From: Talpa occidentalis
Lineage: Eukaryota > Chordata > Mammalia > Eulipotyphla > Talpidae
Direction of reading: 5' to 3'
Length of the DNA: 64,000 nucleotides
Assembly: GCF_014898055.3 (NCBI RefSeq)
Contig: NW_023602073.1
Span: 86,346,678-86,410,677, forward strand
The notes beneath the pieces were generated by a model. The model did no database searches. It worked only from the letters and a program-made list of their open reading frames with translations, and had not been told where the DNA came from. Position 1 is the stretch's first letter. Each line of letters starts with the position of its first letter. The position numbers and the translations under genes are program-made. This document shows, one piece after another, positions 44,601 to 58,200 of the stretch.

Positions 44601-47600
44601 ATATGCCAAGAAAAAATGATCCAGCAATTCTCAAATGACAGGTTCTTATGATTGTAAATAATTTTATTCCTATTTATTTCAAGGTAAGAAAAAAAGCTCA
44701 ACTATATTCATAATGCCACCAAACAAAGGTGAAACACTCGTTCACAAAGTGCAGTCTGACAAGTAAACATTGAAAATCTGATAATATTCTATCCTTAATG
44801 TAGAACATAGTCATATACTTAACAGATACAAAGTACTTTAAGATATATCAGATTAAATATTCAGTGGTTTACATTTGTCAATTGAATTAATTTCCTAGAA
44901 GATATAGTTCTACTTTTTTAATAAACCAGCCTGCAAAATGTGGATGCTAAAACAGACACAAGTTTATTCATTACCTCCTCATAAAGGCAATCTGACGTAG
45001 TGCATAAAAATGTTGTCTAAAGAAGTGAGAAGTTGTAGGAGAGAAGCAATGGATGTGCCAACTGGAAGTTTGGCCAAACCCTTTAAATATTGCAGAGGCA
45101 GTACAGAGAATGACAGCGGCAGGCTAATGCCAGGGAGAGGGAAAAAAACCCTGAACAGAATAAACACCTACCACACACTCCATACCCCAAACAGGGAGAA
45201 TTCAAAGACAGAACACAAGTTTGATGCACCCTCACAAATGCATCCCAGTAAAGATGGAAGAATTTCAATGTTTTTAAAGGTTCAATGTTTAGTGAAAGTG
45301 GTTAATCAGAGAAAAAATAAGCAGAGGGATGGATTTTGTAATAATCCACAGCAAAATGTCAGATGTTAGACAGTAAAACAAAAAAAAAAAAATATTCAGA
45401 GCCCAAGAAGTAATGAAACAGTTCTGAAACAGAACTAAGGCAAATGAGCACTGCCAAAATACTTGGGGTTTGGAGATGAGAGCATTTATATGATTGAAGA
45501 GGTAGTTATTTAGAATTTATCTTTAATCTCATCTAAGAGAACTTAAAATCTCAGGCTAAGAGAACAATCAGGGAAATTTTAGTGTTTGAACGCCTAAAAG
45601 GATGTTTATGAAATGTTTTTTGCTTTCTTCCGAGTATTAGAGACAAGTGATAAAAATGGGAAAATTTTCCAGATGGGGTAAGATCAAATTGACTGATCTT
45701 TAAAATATCTTTAAATCTTTCCAAATATTCTGTAGAGTATGATGATAGAAACAGTGTTGTTACTACTTTAAGTTGCAGAATGCTAAAATAAATGGTACCC
45801 CCCAGTCCGCCAAAGTTTTAATCAGAATGCAAAATTATTAAAGCAAGTATCTGTATAATTATGGGCAGACACTCAACATACACAACATGGTCTTAGAGAA
45901 ACAGAACAGGTCAAACTTATCCAGAAAAATAAGTTTAAGAACTATACAATGATATAAATATATTATTTAATATTCCACTGGAAGTTGGGGGACAATACAA
46001 ATGATACCAACAAGTTGCATTACTGAAAAAAAAAAGAGTATACAGGTGGAGAAATCACTGGAGAATATTTATAAGCAAATGTGTCTGTATCTAGGATGCT
46101 TATCAAGCTACCAGTGTTACCAAATGATAAAAGGGGCTAACACATGGGCATGCTCAACAATCCACTCACCTTCTTCCCCACTAATCAGTTCACCAAGTTG
46201 TTCATCAACACCTGAGCACACCTGGGAGATAATCTCATTCTGAATATCAACAATTGCATCGAAGTTGGCCACGTTGAAAACATGGTTTAGTGAAGGTGTG
46301 GAGGCGATTTGTTTGAGTTCTTTTGCATCCGCAGCTTTAATGCCTTAAAAACAAAAGGACAAGGCTATCGTAAAATTGAAATGTGCTGAACTGAGGAAGT
46401 TCTCTGTTTTCTGAGTCCTTCACAAGTTAAGACATTTTCAAATGCTTGTTCAGTCATAAATCAGAGTTGCTTTGCTTCATAACGAATGTGCAGCTATTCA
46501 AATGACAAAGACATTTTATAATTTCACATAAAGTGACCAGCCAAAGAGGAAAACGAATGGTTAGTAAAACAGAGTGGGCTCTCATCCCAACCATGCCATC
46601 ATCTGTCCCTGCCATCTGTAAAGATAATACTTTTTTCTTCCAGAGTCCTGAATGAGCTGGAGGCCTCTGAATTCTTCAAGTATTACATAATATAGGAAAC
46701 GCATAAAAAAAATACTTAATGATAATACAAGGAGGATCTTTATTAAAATCATTGCCCCAGCATTTTTTAGAAAATAGAGGGCTGGCAAAGAATTTGAATA
46801 CCACCTCACTTAATGCATATGTTATGGAAGTTACATGAGAAAATAAATGAGCAGAGTTTTTACTTAAAGATGGTTTGGCTTAATATTACATTATGCAAAA
46901 AGCCTTAGAATAGCATCCTTCCTTAAGGAATCAGCCAATCATTTTCCGAAACATTAATTATTGAAGTAGTTCTAAAATGAAAATAATTAATGAAACTGGA
47001 CATACCCAAAGAGAAAACTTCAACCCCAATCCCACGAAGCTCTCTTGCTGGAATTTCCACTTCATCCTGAGATTTGCCATCGGTAATAATAATAGCCACT
47101 TTAGGAAAACCAACTCTTGCTCCAGCAGTCTCCGTGAATGTATTCTTAATTAAGTAATCAATGGCATCCCCTAAAGCGACAGAGAAACATGTTCATTCAC
47201 TACACACTACATCATTTTGCCAAAGTCAACAACTACACAATTCACTTAAAAATAATTTACATGTGATAATAACTGAGCAATAGCTTACTTTCTCATTCAA
47301 ATGTATATTTCATTTACTTTAAACAATAACAAAAGTTGCATAACATACCTGTCATTGTGTTGCCACCTTTGTATGGAATTTTTTTAATTGCAGCAAGAAG
47401 TTCATCCCTTTGGTAGTATTGATTTAAGTTAAATTCAGTCCTGGTATCAGAGCTGTACTGAACAACTCCAACCCTTGTCTTCTCTTCCCCAATGTCAAAA
47501 GCAGACACAAGAGCAGCAATAAAGTCTAAAATGTACTTGAAATTATTTCTTCCCACACTCCATGAGCCATCCACGAGGAACACTAAATCAGTCCATGCAC

Positions 47601-48322
47601 TGACAGAGCATTCTGAAATACATTTGATATATTTTTAAGTGTTGAAATATTAAATCTAACATCATTAATGAATACAAACTAACAATGCAAAAATGTTGGT
47701 TCCTTTAATCATTTTGCTCATTAGAACATACATTGTTCTTTGCCCACAACTGACACAGAGAAGTATTTTCAGTGACTTCATAAAGATGCACTTATGGCTT
47801 TAGATGTCTTTAAATTGCTATCTAAGACACAAGAAAGGACAGATACGTTACCTATGCTCCAAGACACAAGAAAGGACAGATACATTACCTAAGCTCCAAG
47901 AACATGTGGCCTAATATTTATATTGTCACCTTTTTCTTTTGTATTTTTTAAAATTTTAAATATTTTTTACAACATTTTTCATTTTTGCACAATGTATGCA
48001 TTTTCATCTTGGTTATAGTCCCCATACAATTTCCACCCCCGCTTGTTTTGATCCTACTCCCTTCTCCGCCTCCCCCCCGTCCCCCCTCCTTAGTGTGTCT
48101 CTGTTTTATAGTTGCTTGTTCATTTTGAGTTTTACTTTAGTATAATTAGTCTTTTTCCTGGTCCCTTATTTAGGTTTTCTAAATTCCTGCTATGAGTGAG
48201 ACCATCCGCTATTTTTCTTTTTCTTTTTGGCTTATTTCACTGAGCATGTTCCCTTCCAGCTCCATCCATGTTGCTGCAAATTGCATGAGTTTATCTTTTT
48301 TGATTGCTGAGTAATATTCCAT

Positions 48323-48372
<50 letters not shown>

Positions 48373-51300
48373 ACATCTTCTTGATCCAGTCATCTATTTT
48401 TGGGCATTTGGGTTGTTTCCATAGCTTACCTATTATAAATGGTGCTGCTATAAACATAAGGGTGCAGGTGCCCTTTTGAATTAATGTTTCTATGTCCTTT
48501 GGGTAAATACCTAGGAGTGGAATTGCTGGATCATATGGAAGCTCTATCTTTAGCAGACTCAGGAATCTCCACACAACTCTCCATAGTGGTTTGTCAACCT
48601 ATTTTTATAAATTCTTTCATCACTCCTTTCTCTAAGTAAAAATTATGTAAAAACATCTGGGATCTCTACAGATGTAAGCAAGATGTTTTTACTCTGGTAT
48701 TTACCAATAAATAAATATAAAACAAATGATTTATCATTCACGCAAATGCAATTGAGTTGAAGAGCAAATCTTCTAACATTCTCCTGCATTTCACAATATA
48801 ATTGTCTAAAGATTGCATAGGGTTAGTCTAGAGGGGCAGGAGTCCACTAGAAGGGAAAACAAGCACGAACATGACACAAAGTAGCCAGAATATCTTCTTG
48901 TCCTATTTAGCAATATATTTAAATTTGACAACTAAATCTACTTTTACTCAACCAAGAGAGAGATAAAAATGTTACTCAAAAGTAAAAATATAGGTAGTAT
49001 CCTTAAATTTCTAAAATGTAATGACTAGTTTTTATAACTGTATTTATCTTTCCTTCTCTTTGTGATGGGGGTAGGGATGGGGAAGACATGGTGGGTTTCC
49101 ATTAAAATCTGTATTTGTAAGACCAATTGACTGTACTTGCAGTCAACCGGTGGGTAATAAAGGAAGTATTTGGTTAGGAAGAGAAAAGGAAAATTTTACA
49201 AGTCAAATACTAGTTACATATCTACAATTTACAAGTTGCATATCTAAATAATTTTGTATATTATTTAATGGGCCAATTTAAGTCTATTGAAAAGTCAATA
49301 TTATGCATAATGCTTTCATTTGCAGTGAATGTTGATGGCTCAAGTAAAATATCAGCATGTAACTGCATACTACAAACTCCATGTCAAGTAATTAGACATC
49401 AGAAAGAACAATGAACAGTGATTTGGAAGGGAAAATTCTAGATAAAGGGAACATTGTGTTCATAATCTTTTTATGGTTATCTGGGTTATAAATCAACAGT
49501 TTTACAAAGGGGCAAAATCAGAAGTCCAAGAAACTACTTCAGAGTCCATCCTAGTAAGTCATACAAAGCAATATATAAGACAAAAGGAGGTTAGAAACTA
49601 CAAAAGCCATACTAACTAAAACTGCTTTCATCTGATTACAAATGTATCAATTTATCAGAAATCTCCTAGAAAGATACTGAAAGGTTAAAACTGTCATCAA
49701 CCAAAGCCTTGTAAACACTAGTGATAAGCAAAACATACAAAGAAACTTAGAAATATATCTTCACAGCAAATGAATTGCTATGACAGCATTTCTTGTGTGT
49801 TCAGCCTTACATTTCTCATATATCTCTAAACTATCATCTCAATTTTATGTTTGAGAAATGAGTTAAGTCCAGTGATGAGCTTTGTTTTTCAACTACTGTC
49901 AAAATTTTAAAAGAATATTTGGATACAGACAAATTCAAAACACTCCCAGTAAAAAGAATTTTAGTAAACAGAATGAAAAAATGATTAGAAAGTATTATAA
50001 TTGCTTAGTTATATATTATAATGATATTATCTACACTTTTATATAAAGATTATAGAAATTAATATATGCATGCAAACTATGTATATAATTGGAACACCTC
50101 ATTTATATTATATTGATGACATCTACAAATCCAAACAAAAAAATTAAGGGAAATATTTACTTTGTATCTCAGCTTTTCCAGGTTTCTTCTCCCCTGGCTT
50201 CATCGGACCACCTGTTTGAACTAAATCAAAAGCTGACTGTTACAAAAAGAAAAGGAATCCAGACAAATAATTCCTTAAAAGAAAATGAATAAACTGTGTT
50301 TCACCATTGTCTTTCAAATGTATTGTCCATGCCTAGCTGTCCAGACAATACTGCCAAATAAGCATTCTCTTGCAAATAAATTATTTTTAGTGAGATTTTA
50401 GATATATTCCAAAATGACATTAACATTATTGCTTGGCAAAGTTTAATGTTTTTAATAGTGTTCATTCATAACATTCTTGCTATTTCCAAGAGACCAAGGT
50501 TATAAATCAGGAATAAATTACTCACATCTTCTAATAACTCGGATCATAGAAAGAATGCCTAACACTGATGTAAATTAACTCTGCAGAACAACAAATTAAA
50601 ATGAAAGTTGGAAAAATCTCTTGCAAAACAAAAGGTATAAAAGTACTTTATATGTATACTTACTTGTCAGTTGGCCTATAACTGGGACACTTTCTTCTAC
50701 GTTATTATATGAAGTGATTGTCACAATATACTCTATTTCAGGTATAAGGTCTGATAATAAAGTTTCAGTGGTACTATATGCAAGGGTAAATTCTCTAGTA
50801 GGCCCATCTGGAAATACAGAAAGAAAAATATCAATGCAACAAAACATTTTTCACAAAAAACATAATGTGATATACTCCTGGATACATATAAAAATCTGAA
50901 AAAAATCAATATATACACTTTTTAGAACATCTAAACATTATTTGTCTACTATCTTCCCAAACCAAAACCTTGAATTATAGAAATTCAATAAATGGACTGT
51001 TGTTGCATTTACTTGCCACAATCATATTCAACACCTATTTGAGGATTCAAAGTTTCTGCCAGATTAAAAATATACCACAATGGAGAAAAGTGACTGATCT
51101 CAGCACCTATGGAAAGTGGTAAGTAGGTGTCTCAAAAGATTAAAAATGAATCTACCATATGACTCAGAAATTCCCCTCCTAGGCAGCTACCAAAAAATTC
51201 AAAAATACAAATTTGAAAGGAAACTTGCACTCCCATGTTTACTGCAGCACTGTTTACAATACCCAAACTCTCAAAACAATATATGTGCCCCCAAACAGAT

Positions 51301-51912
51301 AAGTGAATCAAGAAGATGTAGTATATATACACAATGGAATACTACTCAGAGATCAAAAAGGTAAACACATGCTATTTGCAGCAACATGGATGGAGCTAAA
51401 AGGGATAACACTAAGTGAAATAAGTCAGAAGGACAAAGACAAATACTAGATCATGTAACTTATACATGGAGTAGAGAGAAAAAAAACCAAGGGCCAAATA
51501 AAGACAAACTTAAAAAACTAACCCTTGAAAGCTGACTATAGAACTGAAGCATCCAGAGGAAGAATAGGTGGGGGAGTGGTGAGAACAAAGTAGGAAGGGA
51601 GCACAATGAACTATAATGGTAAACTGTGAGTGATTTGTGATGGGTGCACTACTGTGGTGATACCTGGGGTGGGAGAGAGGAATCCTATACTTCCAAATTG
51701 CCAACAATAATATAAGCAACGTTACCTCAATTTAAAAAAAAAAGAAACATTAAATTGGAAGAAAGAAATTGAAAAAGATACTATAATATTAAGCCAAAAA
51801 CTCTCATTGTTTTTATAGACTAATGTTAGATAACAAAATTTGCATAAATGAGATATAAAGCAGAAAATAGTTTGGCTTTATTTTTTTTTTTTTTTTTTTT
51901 TTTCCTTTTAAA

Positions 51913-51953
<41 letters not shown>

Positions 51954-52241
51954 ATTTCTTATTTTAAACTTTTACTCCATTGTTATTTATTTCAACAGAA
52001 TTAAAAATAAGTGATGAACATATATTCAAATGCTAATTAAGGCTCTGACAGTATTATCCTATCAAAAATCTGGTTGAACAAAGCTTTTTCAATTTGGAAG
52101 GATCTAAATCTCTAGCCTAGTCTAGAAATAGGAACTCTTTCAACAGTAAGTATCCTACTTCTAGTTTCAAAGTAAAATTTTGACAAATTGCTAAAAGCTT
52201 ATCTAGATGATTGCCTGTCTTGCCCCCAACATGTTCTACTT

Positions 52242-52274
<33 letters not shown>

Positions 52275-55200
52275 ATTAAATTTTATTTTTATATTCCCCC
52301 ATACAATTGCAAACGCCCGATTCTGACCCCAATCCTTCCCCTCCCGCCCCCCACCCCCCAAAAAGTGTCTCTGGTTCATAGTTTTTTGTTGATTTTGATT
52401 TTCACTTTCTTATATTCATTTTCCTGGTCCCTTATTTAAGTTTTCTAGATTCCTGCTATGAGTGAGACCATCCGGTATTTTTCTTTTTCTTTTTGGCTTA
52501 TTTCGCTGAGCATGATCCCTTCCAGTGCCATCCATGTTGCTGCAAATTGCATGTGTTTATCTTTTTTGAATGCTGAGTAATATTCCATGGTATATATGTA
52601 CCACATCTTCTTGATCCAGTCATCTATTTTTGGGCATTTGGGTTGTTTCCAAAGCTTAGCTATTGTAAACAGTGCTGCTATAAACATAGGAGTGCAGGTG
52701 CTCTTTGGAATTGATGTTTCTGTGTCCTTTGGGTAAATACCTAGGAGTGGAATTGCTGGATCATATGGAAGCTCTATGTTTAGTAGGTCCAGAAATCTCC
52801 ACACAGCTCTCCATAGTTTGGCTTTAAATTACACATTGAAAAGACAAAGAAAGGGCCTCCCTGGTGGCGTGGCAGTTGAGCACTGCACTGCGAAGCTGTC
52901 TGCAGCCTCTGCAGTGCCGGTTCAATTCCCCACCAGCCAGGGAGAACCCCACGTGGCTCAGCAGACCTCTCCTGCCTCTCCCGCTGCTCCCCTCAGCAGT
53001 GTCTTAGGTCCATCTGCCTGCTCTGCTCCCCGCTCTGGCTCTGGTGAATTCTCTCACTCTCCCGCACTTCTGACCTGTACCCCAGTTCTTGTATAAAAAT
53101 AAATAAATAAATCTTTTTTTTAAATATCTTTTGACCTCTCCACTGTTCTATTCTTTTTTTTTTTTTAAAGATTTCTTTTTATTTTATTTATACAAGCACT
53201 GGGTACAGTCAGAAGCGCGGGAGGGTGAGAGAATTCACCAGAGCCAGAGCGGGGAGCAGAGCAGGCACAAGGACCGAAGTACACTGCTGAGGGGAGCAGC
53301 GGGCAGCAGGAGAGGTCTGTGCACCATGTGGGACCCTCCTCTGGTGGCCGGGGAGCAGCCGGGGATCGAACCAGCGCTGCAGAGGCTGCGGGCAGCTTCG
53401 CAACCCGGCGTTCAACCGCTGCGCCACCAGGGAGGCCCTCTAAATAAATCTTTAAAAAAAGAAAAAACAAAGGAGTGAAAACCAACTCAAAGAAAACAAC
53501 CCTTATCCACTAAAAATTAACCATAGGGAGAAACAAACTGTGTTAAAGCAATGTGTACTCCATAGTCTAATGGGTGCATACATGGCTGGATAACAACAAT
53601 CCTCAGAATTGATTTAACTAAGTATCAAAATTTCAAGGTACAGGGCCTCCCCGGTGGCTCAGCGGTTGAGCGCTGGGTTGCAAAGCTGCCTGCAGCCTCT
53701 GCAGCGCTGGTTCTATCCCCGGCCATCTGCGAGGGTCCCACATGGCGCGCAGACCTCTCCTGCCGCCTGCTGCTCCCCTCAGCAGTGTACTTCGGTCCTT
53801 CTGTCTGCTCTGCTCCCCGCTCTGGCTCTGGTGAATTCTCTCACCCTCCCGCGCTTCTGACTGTACCCAGTGCTTGTGTAAATAAATAAATATTAAAAAA
53901 AATATATCGAGGTACAATGTACTGAGAGCTAATTTATATATTGATAAGTAGGTGCTTCCATTTAGATTATGCTAATTTTCAATTCAATGAGGAAACACAG
54001 TAGTTCCTAAAGACTGTTGAAATTTTTTTATTATATTAAATTTTCATCAAAACAGAAATAATCAAGAAAGGTCAGAAATGTTGCAGAGCCTTCAGAAATG
54101 TTCCTGGTTTACCTGAGGAGCACACATACTAACCAATCACTGAGACAAGACACCAGGACTCTTATGGGTTGAGTAGTGTAAGGAATATAGAAGTCAGTAA
54201 CTTAAATCATGTGGAAACTGGACGGACTGTTTTTCAACTGCTTTTCTGCTTTGAGATGAATGAACTAATTAACTGCGCAGATATTTGAAGAGAAAAGATT
54301 CAAAGAGGAAAAAGTAAATTTTTGAGCCCTTTCTAAGTTCTCAGATCCTATACAATTTTTAATTAATTTCCCAATTCCCTGAAAACTCAGCATTTAAAAT
54401 CATTGGTATTTTTGAAAATCATAAATATGTAACAGAGCTCTGGTAATAAGTTAAACTGACATCATCCATGTTTAATGTGTCACTCAAGACTTCTTCCTAT
54501 CACTTGGCCAATGTTAATGGAAAGGGTTATTCTCCCAGTCCATGTTAGAACTAAAAGTTAATCAACAGAGTGATCTCCATAATTGGACAACATCCTGAAT
54601 ATTAAAAACAATTTTTGATAGCAACCAAAATACGTTTCTTTTTTTACAAACTCTTAGTCTAGGATTCACAGAATCCACCTAGCCAAACTAAATTCTTTCA
54701 TCATGATAGCTTACACACTATCCCAGAACAATGTTTTCTGTGTAATGTATAGGACACTGGGTAAAAAGTTACAACTTACTTCAATGCTTAATACTTCAAA
54801 TTTGGAAATGTTAAGTAGTTCGAGAAGAATATCAGGAAGTAAGAATTCTATGTTATAAAATCAAAGAATATCAGCAACACCCCGATCAGTTTAGATAGAA
54901 AACCATGCTAATAAAACACAACACAATAAAAATATAAATCTGGAGACCTCAGTCTACCATTACTAGTGACACTGGCTATATCCCTCAGGTTTTCTAAATT
55001 TTGGCTTCCTCATAATGAAATGGAAGACGAGATTCAATCATATCATCTTTGATGTCTCTGTCCTAAAACCCCAACACTTCAAAACTTACCTGTTGTAGGA
55101 TCTACTGTTATTCTGTAACCCACAATAGGATCAGCTGGTCTTGCCCATGACATATGAACAGTATTTTCATCTATAATTTTAAAATTCAAGTCTGAAGGTG

Positions 55201-58200
55201 GGTCAACTGCAAAAGAGAGAGTGGATATTAGTTATACTTTCCAATGTCACAAAATGATAAAATTTTTAGTAAGGAATTGTGTTGAGCAAAGCTTACTAAA
55301 ATTGTCTTTGCATAAATTTGTTTCCAACAAATATAAAAGATATCTTGTTGGATAAGAATAAAATTAAAAGCTGACAAGATATGACAAAACATCAGAGAGT
55401 ATACATATTACAGAAGACAGCACAAAACACTTTTGCTTCTTGAATTGCTAGGTCATCCAAGAATGGCCAGCAAAATCAAGCTTAATAGAAACATGTTTGG
55501 ATACAAGTACATACAAGTACATATACTAACCACATATGCAAACAATTCACATAACAATTAAAGGAATTTCAATCCATGCTGAGTGCATTTTGAATAAGCA
55601 TGCCAAATCACAACCTGCTTACAACCATAGCGTTAATTTAGAACATTCATATAATACTTTTCTTCCATGATGTGGAAAAGAACCAATGATGTTTTAGTTC
55701 ATTCTCTGCCTCATTGCCTTCATATTAATTTTGTTCAATAAATCTCAGTCTGTAGCAGAGATGAAAAAGTATTTTAATAAAAAAGAAGAATCATGGGAAG
55801 TTGAGCCCTATTGAGTCTCGTAAGAAAATATACATTTAAGTATATTCATATTCCTATAGACATAAATTCAAAAATGTTATAAGGAATGTTAATAATCTAT
55901 AAGAATATAAAAAGAGAGATAGAGATATTTATAAAACTAATATTCTGCCTGTTTACACCAATTTGCCATATGTTTCCAAGGTGTAAACCAACACTGTTCT
56001 TTTCCTTTGCAGCAGGTATACTCCATACCAGAAATAGCATTTTAAGTTAAAATGCCAGTATGGCCCTCTACAAAACAATGGTTAATTATGAAAAGACAAC
56101 ATCAGTATATATTTATGGACATTAATTTACAGAACTTAAAGAAAACAGTGAAGAAGGATCAGCAATCTGAAGACATGACTGTGCATCAAAACTTGGAGAA
56201 GTAACTGACAGAAATAATTGAAAAATACAGAAAGAAATAGTTTACATACAAAACTGTATAGCATCATGCATGTGTGAATGAAATGTCAAATTGTTTTTAG
56301 TTTCCCACACTGGACAAAAGCCTCCATGTACAATAGTCATTACACAAAGACGTTTCAGAAATATTTTATAATGATATTCTCCCTGCAATGTTCATGCCTC
56401 ATCATGCAGCATTGTACTGACTCACTGTCAGTGCATGGTCGATGCATTAAAAATTGTTACTATTGAAGCAGATCAACAAAGTGATGACTTTCAGTCATAC
56501 TCTTAAAGAGTTGAAGTCTGAAAGTACTCTTTGTGAGTCAGAATTTTTGCATCTGTTTTGATAATTTTTGGGGGGTCTTACAGAGCTCAATTGAAACACA
56601 GTAGCTTTGAGACACGAGTCATAGAATTTAACTGGGGTTAGGGATTTATGTATTATTAATGGATATTTTAACAGAAATAAAACAAATTAAGCAAACATTT
56701 GCTTTTATGGACTACTGCTTCGAACTGTAGAACTTTTTTTTTTAACTTTTATTGGATATTCTGGTAATGGAATGAATGTTATTTTCTTACTATCCATACA
56801 CAGGCAGTGAGATTAGGCTATTAATCTACATGCATAGTTTAATTATTCAATATTCTGTGCCCTAAAACCTATTGTGAAGTTTATCTATAGTCATCACTGT
56901 AGTATACAGCATGCAACAGATGTTAGTTAATAGGACAATAGGTTTTAAGAATATCATTATAAAATATTGTTCCAGTAGCAATGGCTCAGGACAAATTTAA
57001 TGCAAAGGCAGACACAACTGGCCTGAGCATGCTTTTAAAAATAATCAGTACATGGAAAAACAGTACCACCAACCTTGCAAGGAAATTGACCTGAAGCAGC
57101 AGGCATTAGGTTAAAACTGCTGAAGGGCAGCAGCGGCCCACCTTGTTGATTTCCAAATGACCAGGATTCCAGATAAACTGAAAAATTGACTGTGGGGAAA
57201 AGTCTTTAACATTTCAGAGGACTTTAAGGTGTTCAAAGAAACTCAGATGTGGTACTTGGGAATCAAAAGAAGGAAAGAATGGCTGACCAACATATGTAGA
57301 ACAGAGAGCCCACTCCACTCCTCTTCTTTTATCACATGTCAGACCTTTCAGGCTTGCCATTCCACTTATACATGCTTTTGTATAATAAAAGATAATAAAG
57401 CAGGTGTGTGAATGCATGTCCGCTTGAATCAATGCAAAATGATTCAATGATTTAAATAACAATTTCATTAATTTTGAAAATCTTTTCTTTTACATAAAAA
57501 TAATTCACAACTACCATTGCATTGTCACAAGCAGCATCTATGGTCCCTAAAATAATGCAGATACCAGAATATTTCAAAAATGAGCTCTCTGCCTATGGAT
57601 TATGACTGCAAAGACTATAAGCTATAAGTCTTAACCAAGAGTAATAGTCATCTATATAGCAATCAGCTATATATGTATTAATAAAACGTGAATACTCATA
57701 GTGAAGAGACCAAAATTTTGAATAATCACAACTAGCAGTTTAATTTTATGAGTATTACTTTCTACTCTCAAAAAGTTACATTTATGAAAGCTGCATTCTG
57801 ATGATAGTTTGTCATATAAATTGGCAGAATTTTAAGCTTTTTAGGAAAAATAGTAACTAACATTTGCTGAGTGTCTATTCTGTAATAAGGAGTCAGTCAC
57901 TTTATATATTGTCCCTTTTTCTTCTCAAAACAACCAGCACAGTGAGCATTAATATCCCAATTCCATAGATGAGCCAGTGAGATTCAGAGGTTAACATAAC
58001 TAAGAAGAAAACCTTTGATCCCATGATCTGACTCTTAAAGTATATAATTGTCTACCACACCAGAATAGATGCTAAAAAAATAAATATTTTTCATGAAAAA
58101 GTAACTTTAGATACCTATTAGTGTATATATATATGAAGAAAAATGTACTTCATTAATAAATAAACTATTTTTTAAATACTGGTTCATTAATTATAACCTA

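Larger units (their letters stand above)
47613..50160 (-). other. Intron 4/5
   Basis: 2.5 kb. It holds a 37-nt tandem duplication (47824-47897) and a 5'-truncated L1 (47937-48590) with a (TA)n expansion. The rest is unrecognised AT-rich DNA. Confidence 0.75.
50808..55089 (-). other. Intron 2/3
   Basis: 4.3 kb. It holds an L1 3' end (51095-51745), a second L1 with a probable 3' transduction (51881-52812) and three SINEs (52853-53903). The stretch 53930-55089 has no recognised element. Confidence 0.75.

Noticed and set aside
48209..48574. Protein similar to reverse transcriptase ends, here and at 52445-52804
   Set aside because: These are C-terminal pieces of L1 ORF2 in truncated elements without a start, reverse transcriptase core or endonuclease. 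They were annotated as mobile elements only.
53131..53485. Long open frames on both strands in the 53 kb region
   Set aside because: They lie wholly in SINE copies, and the same peptides recur at every SINE in the window. They are repeat sequence, not genes.
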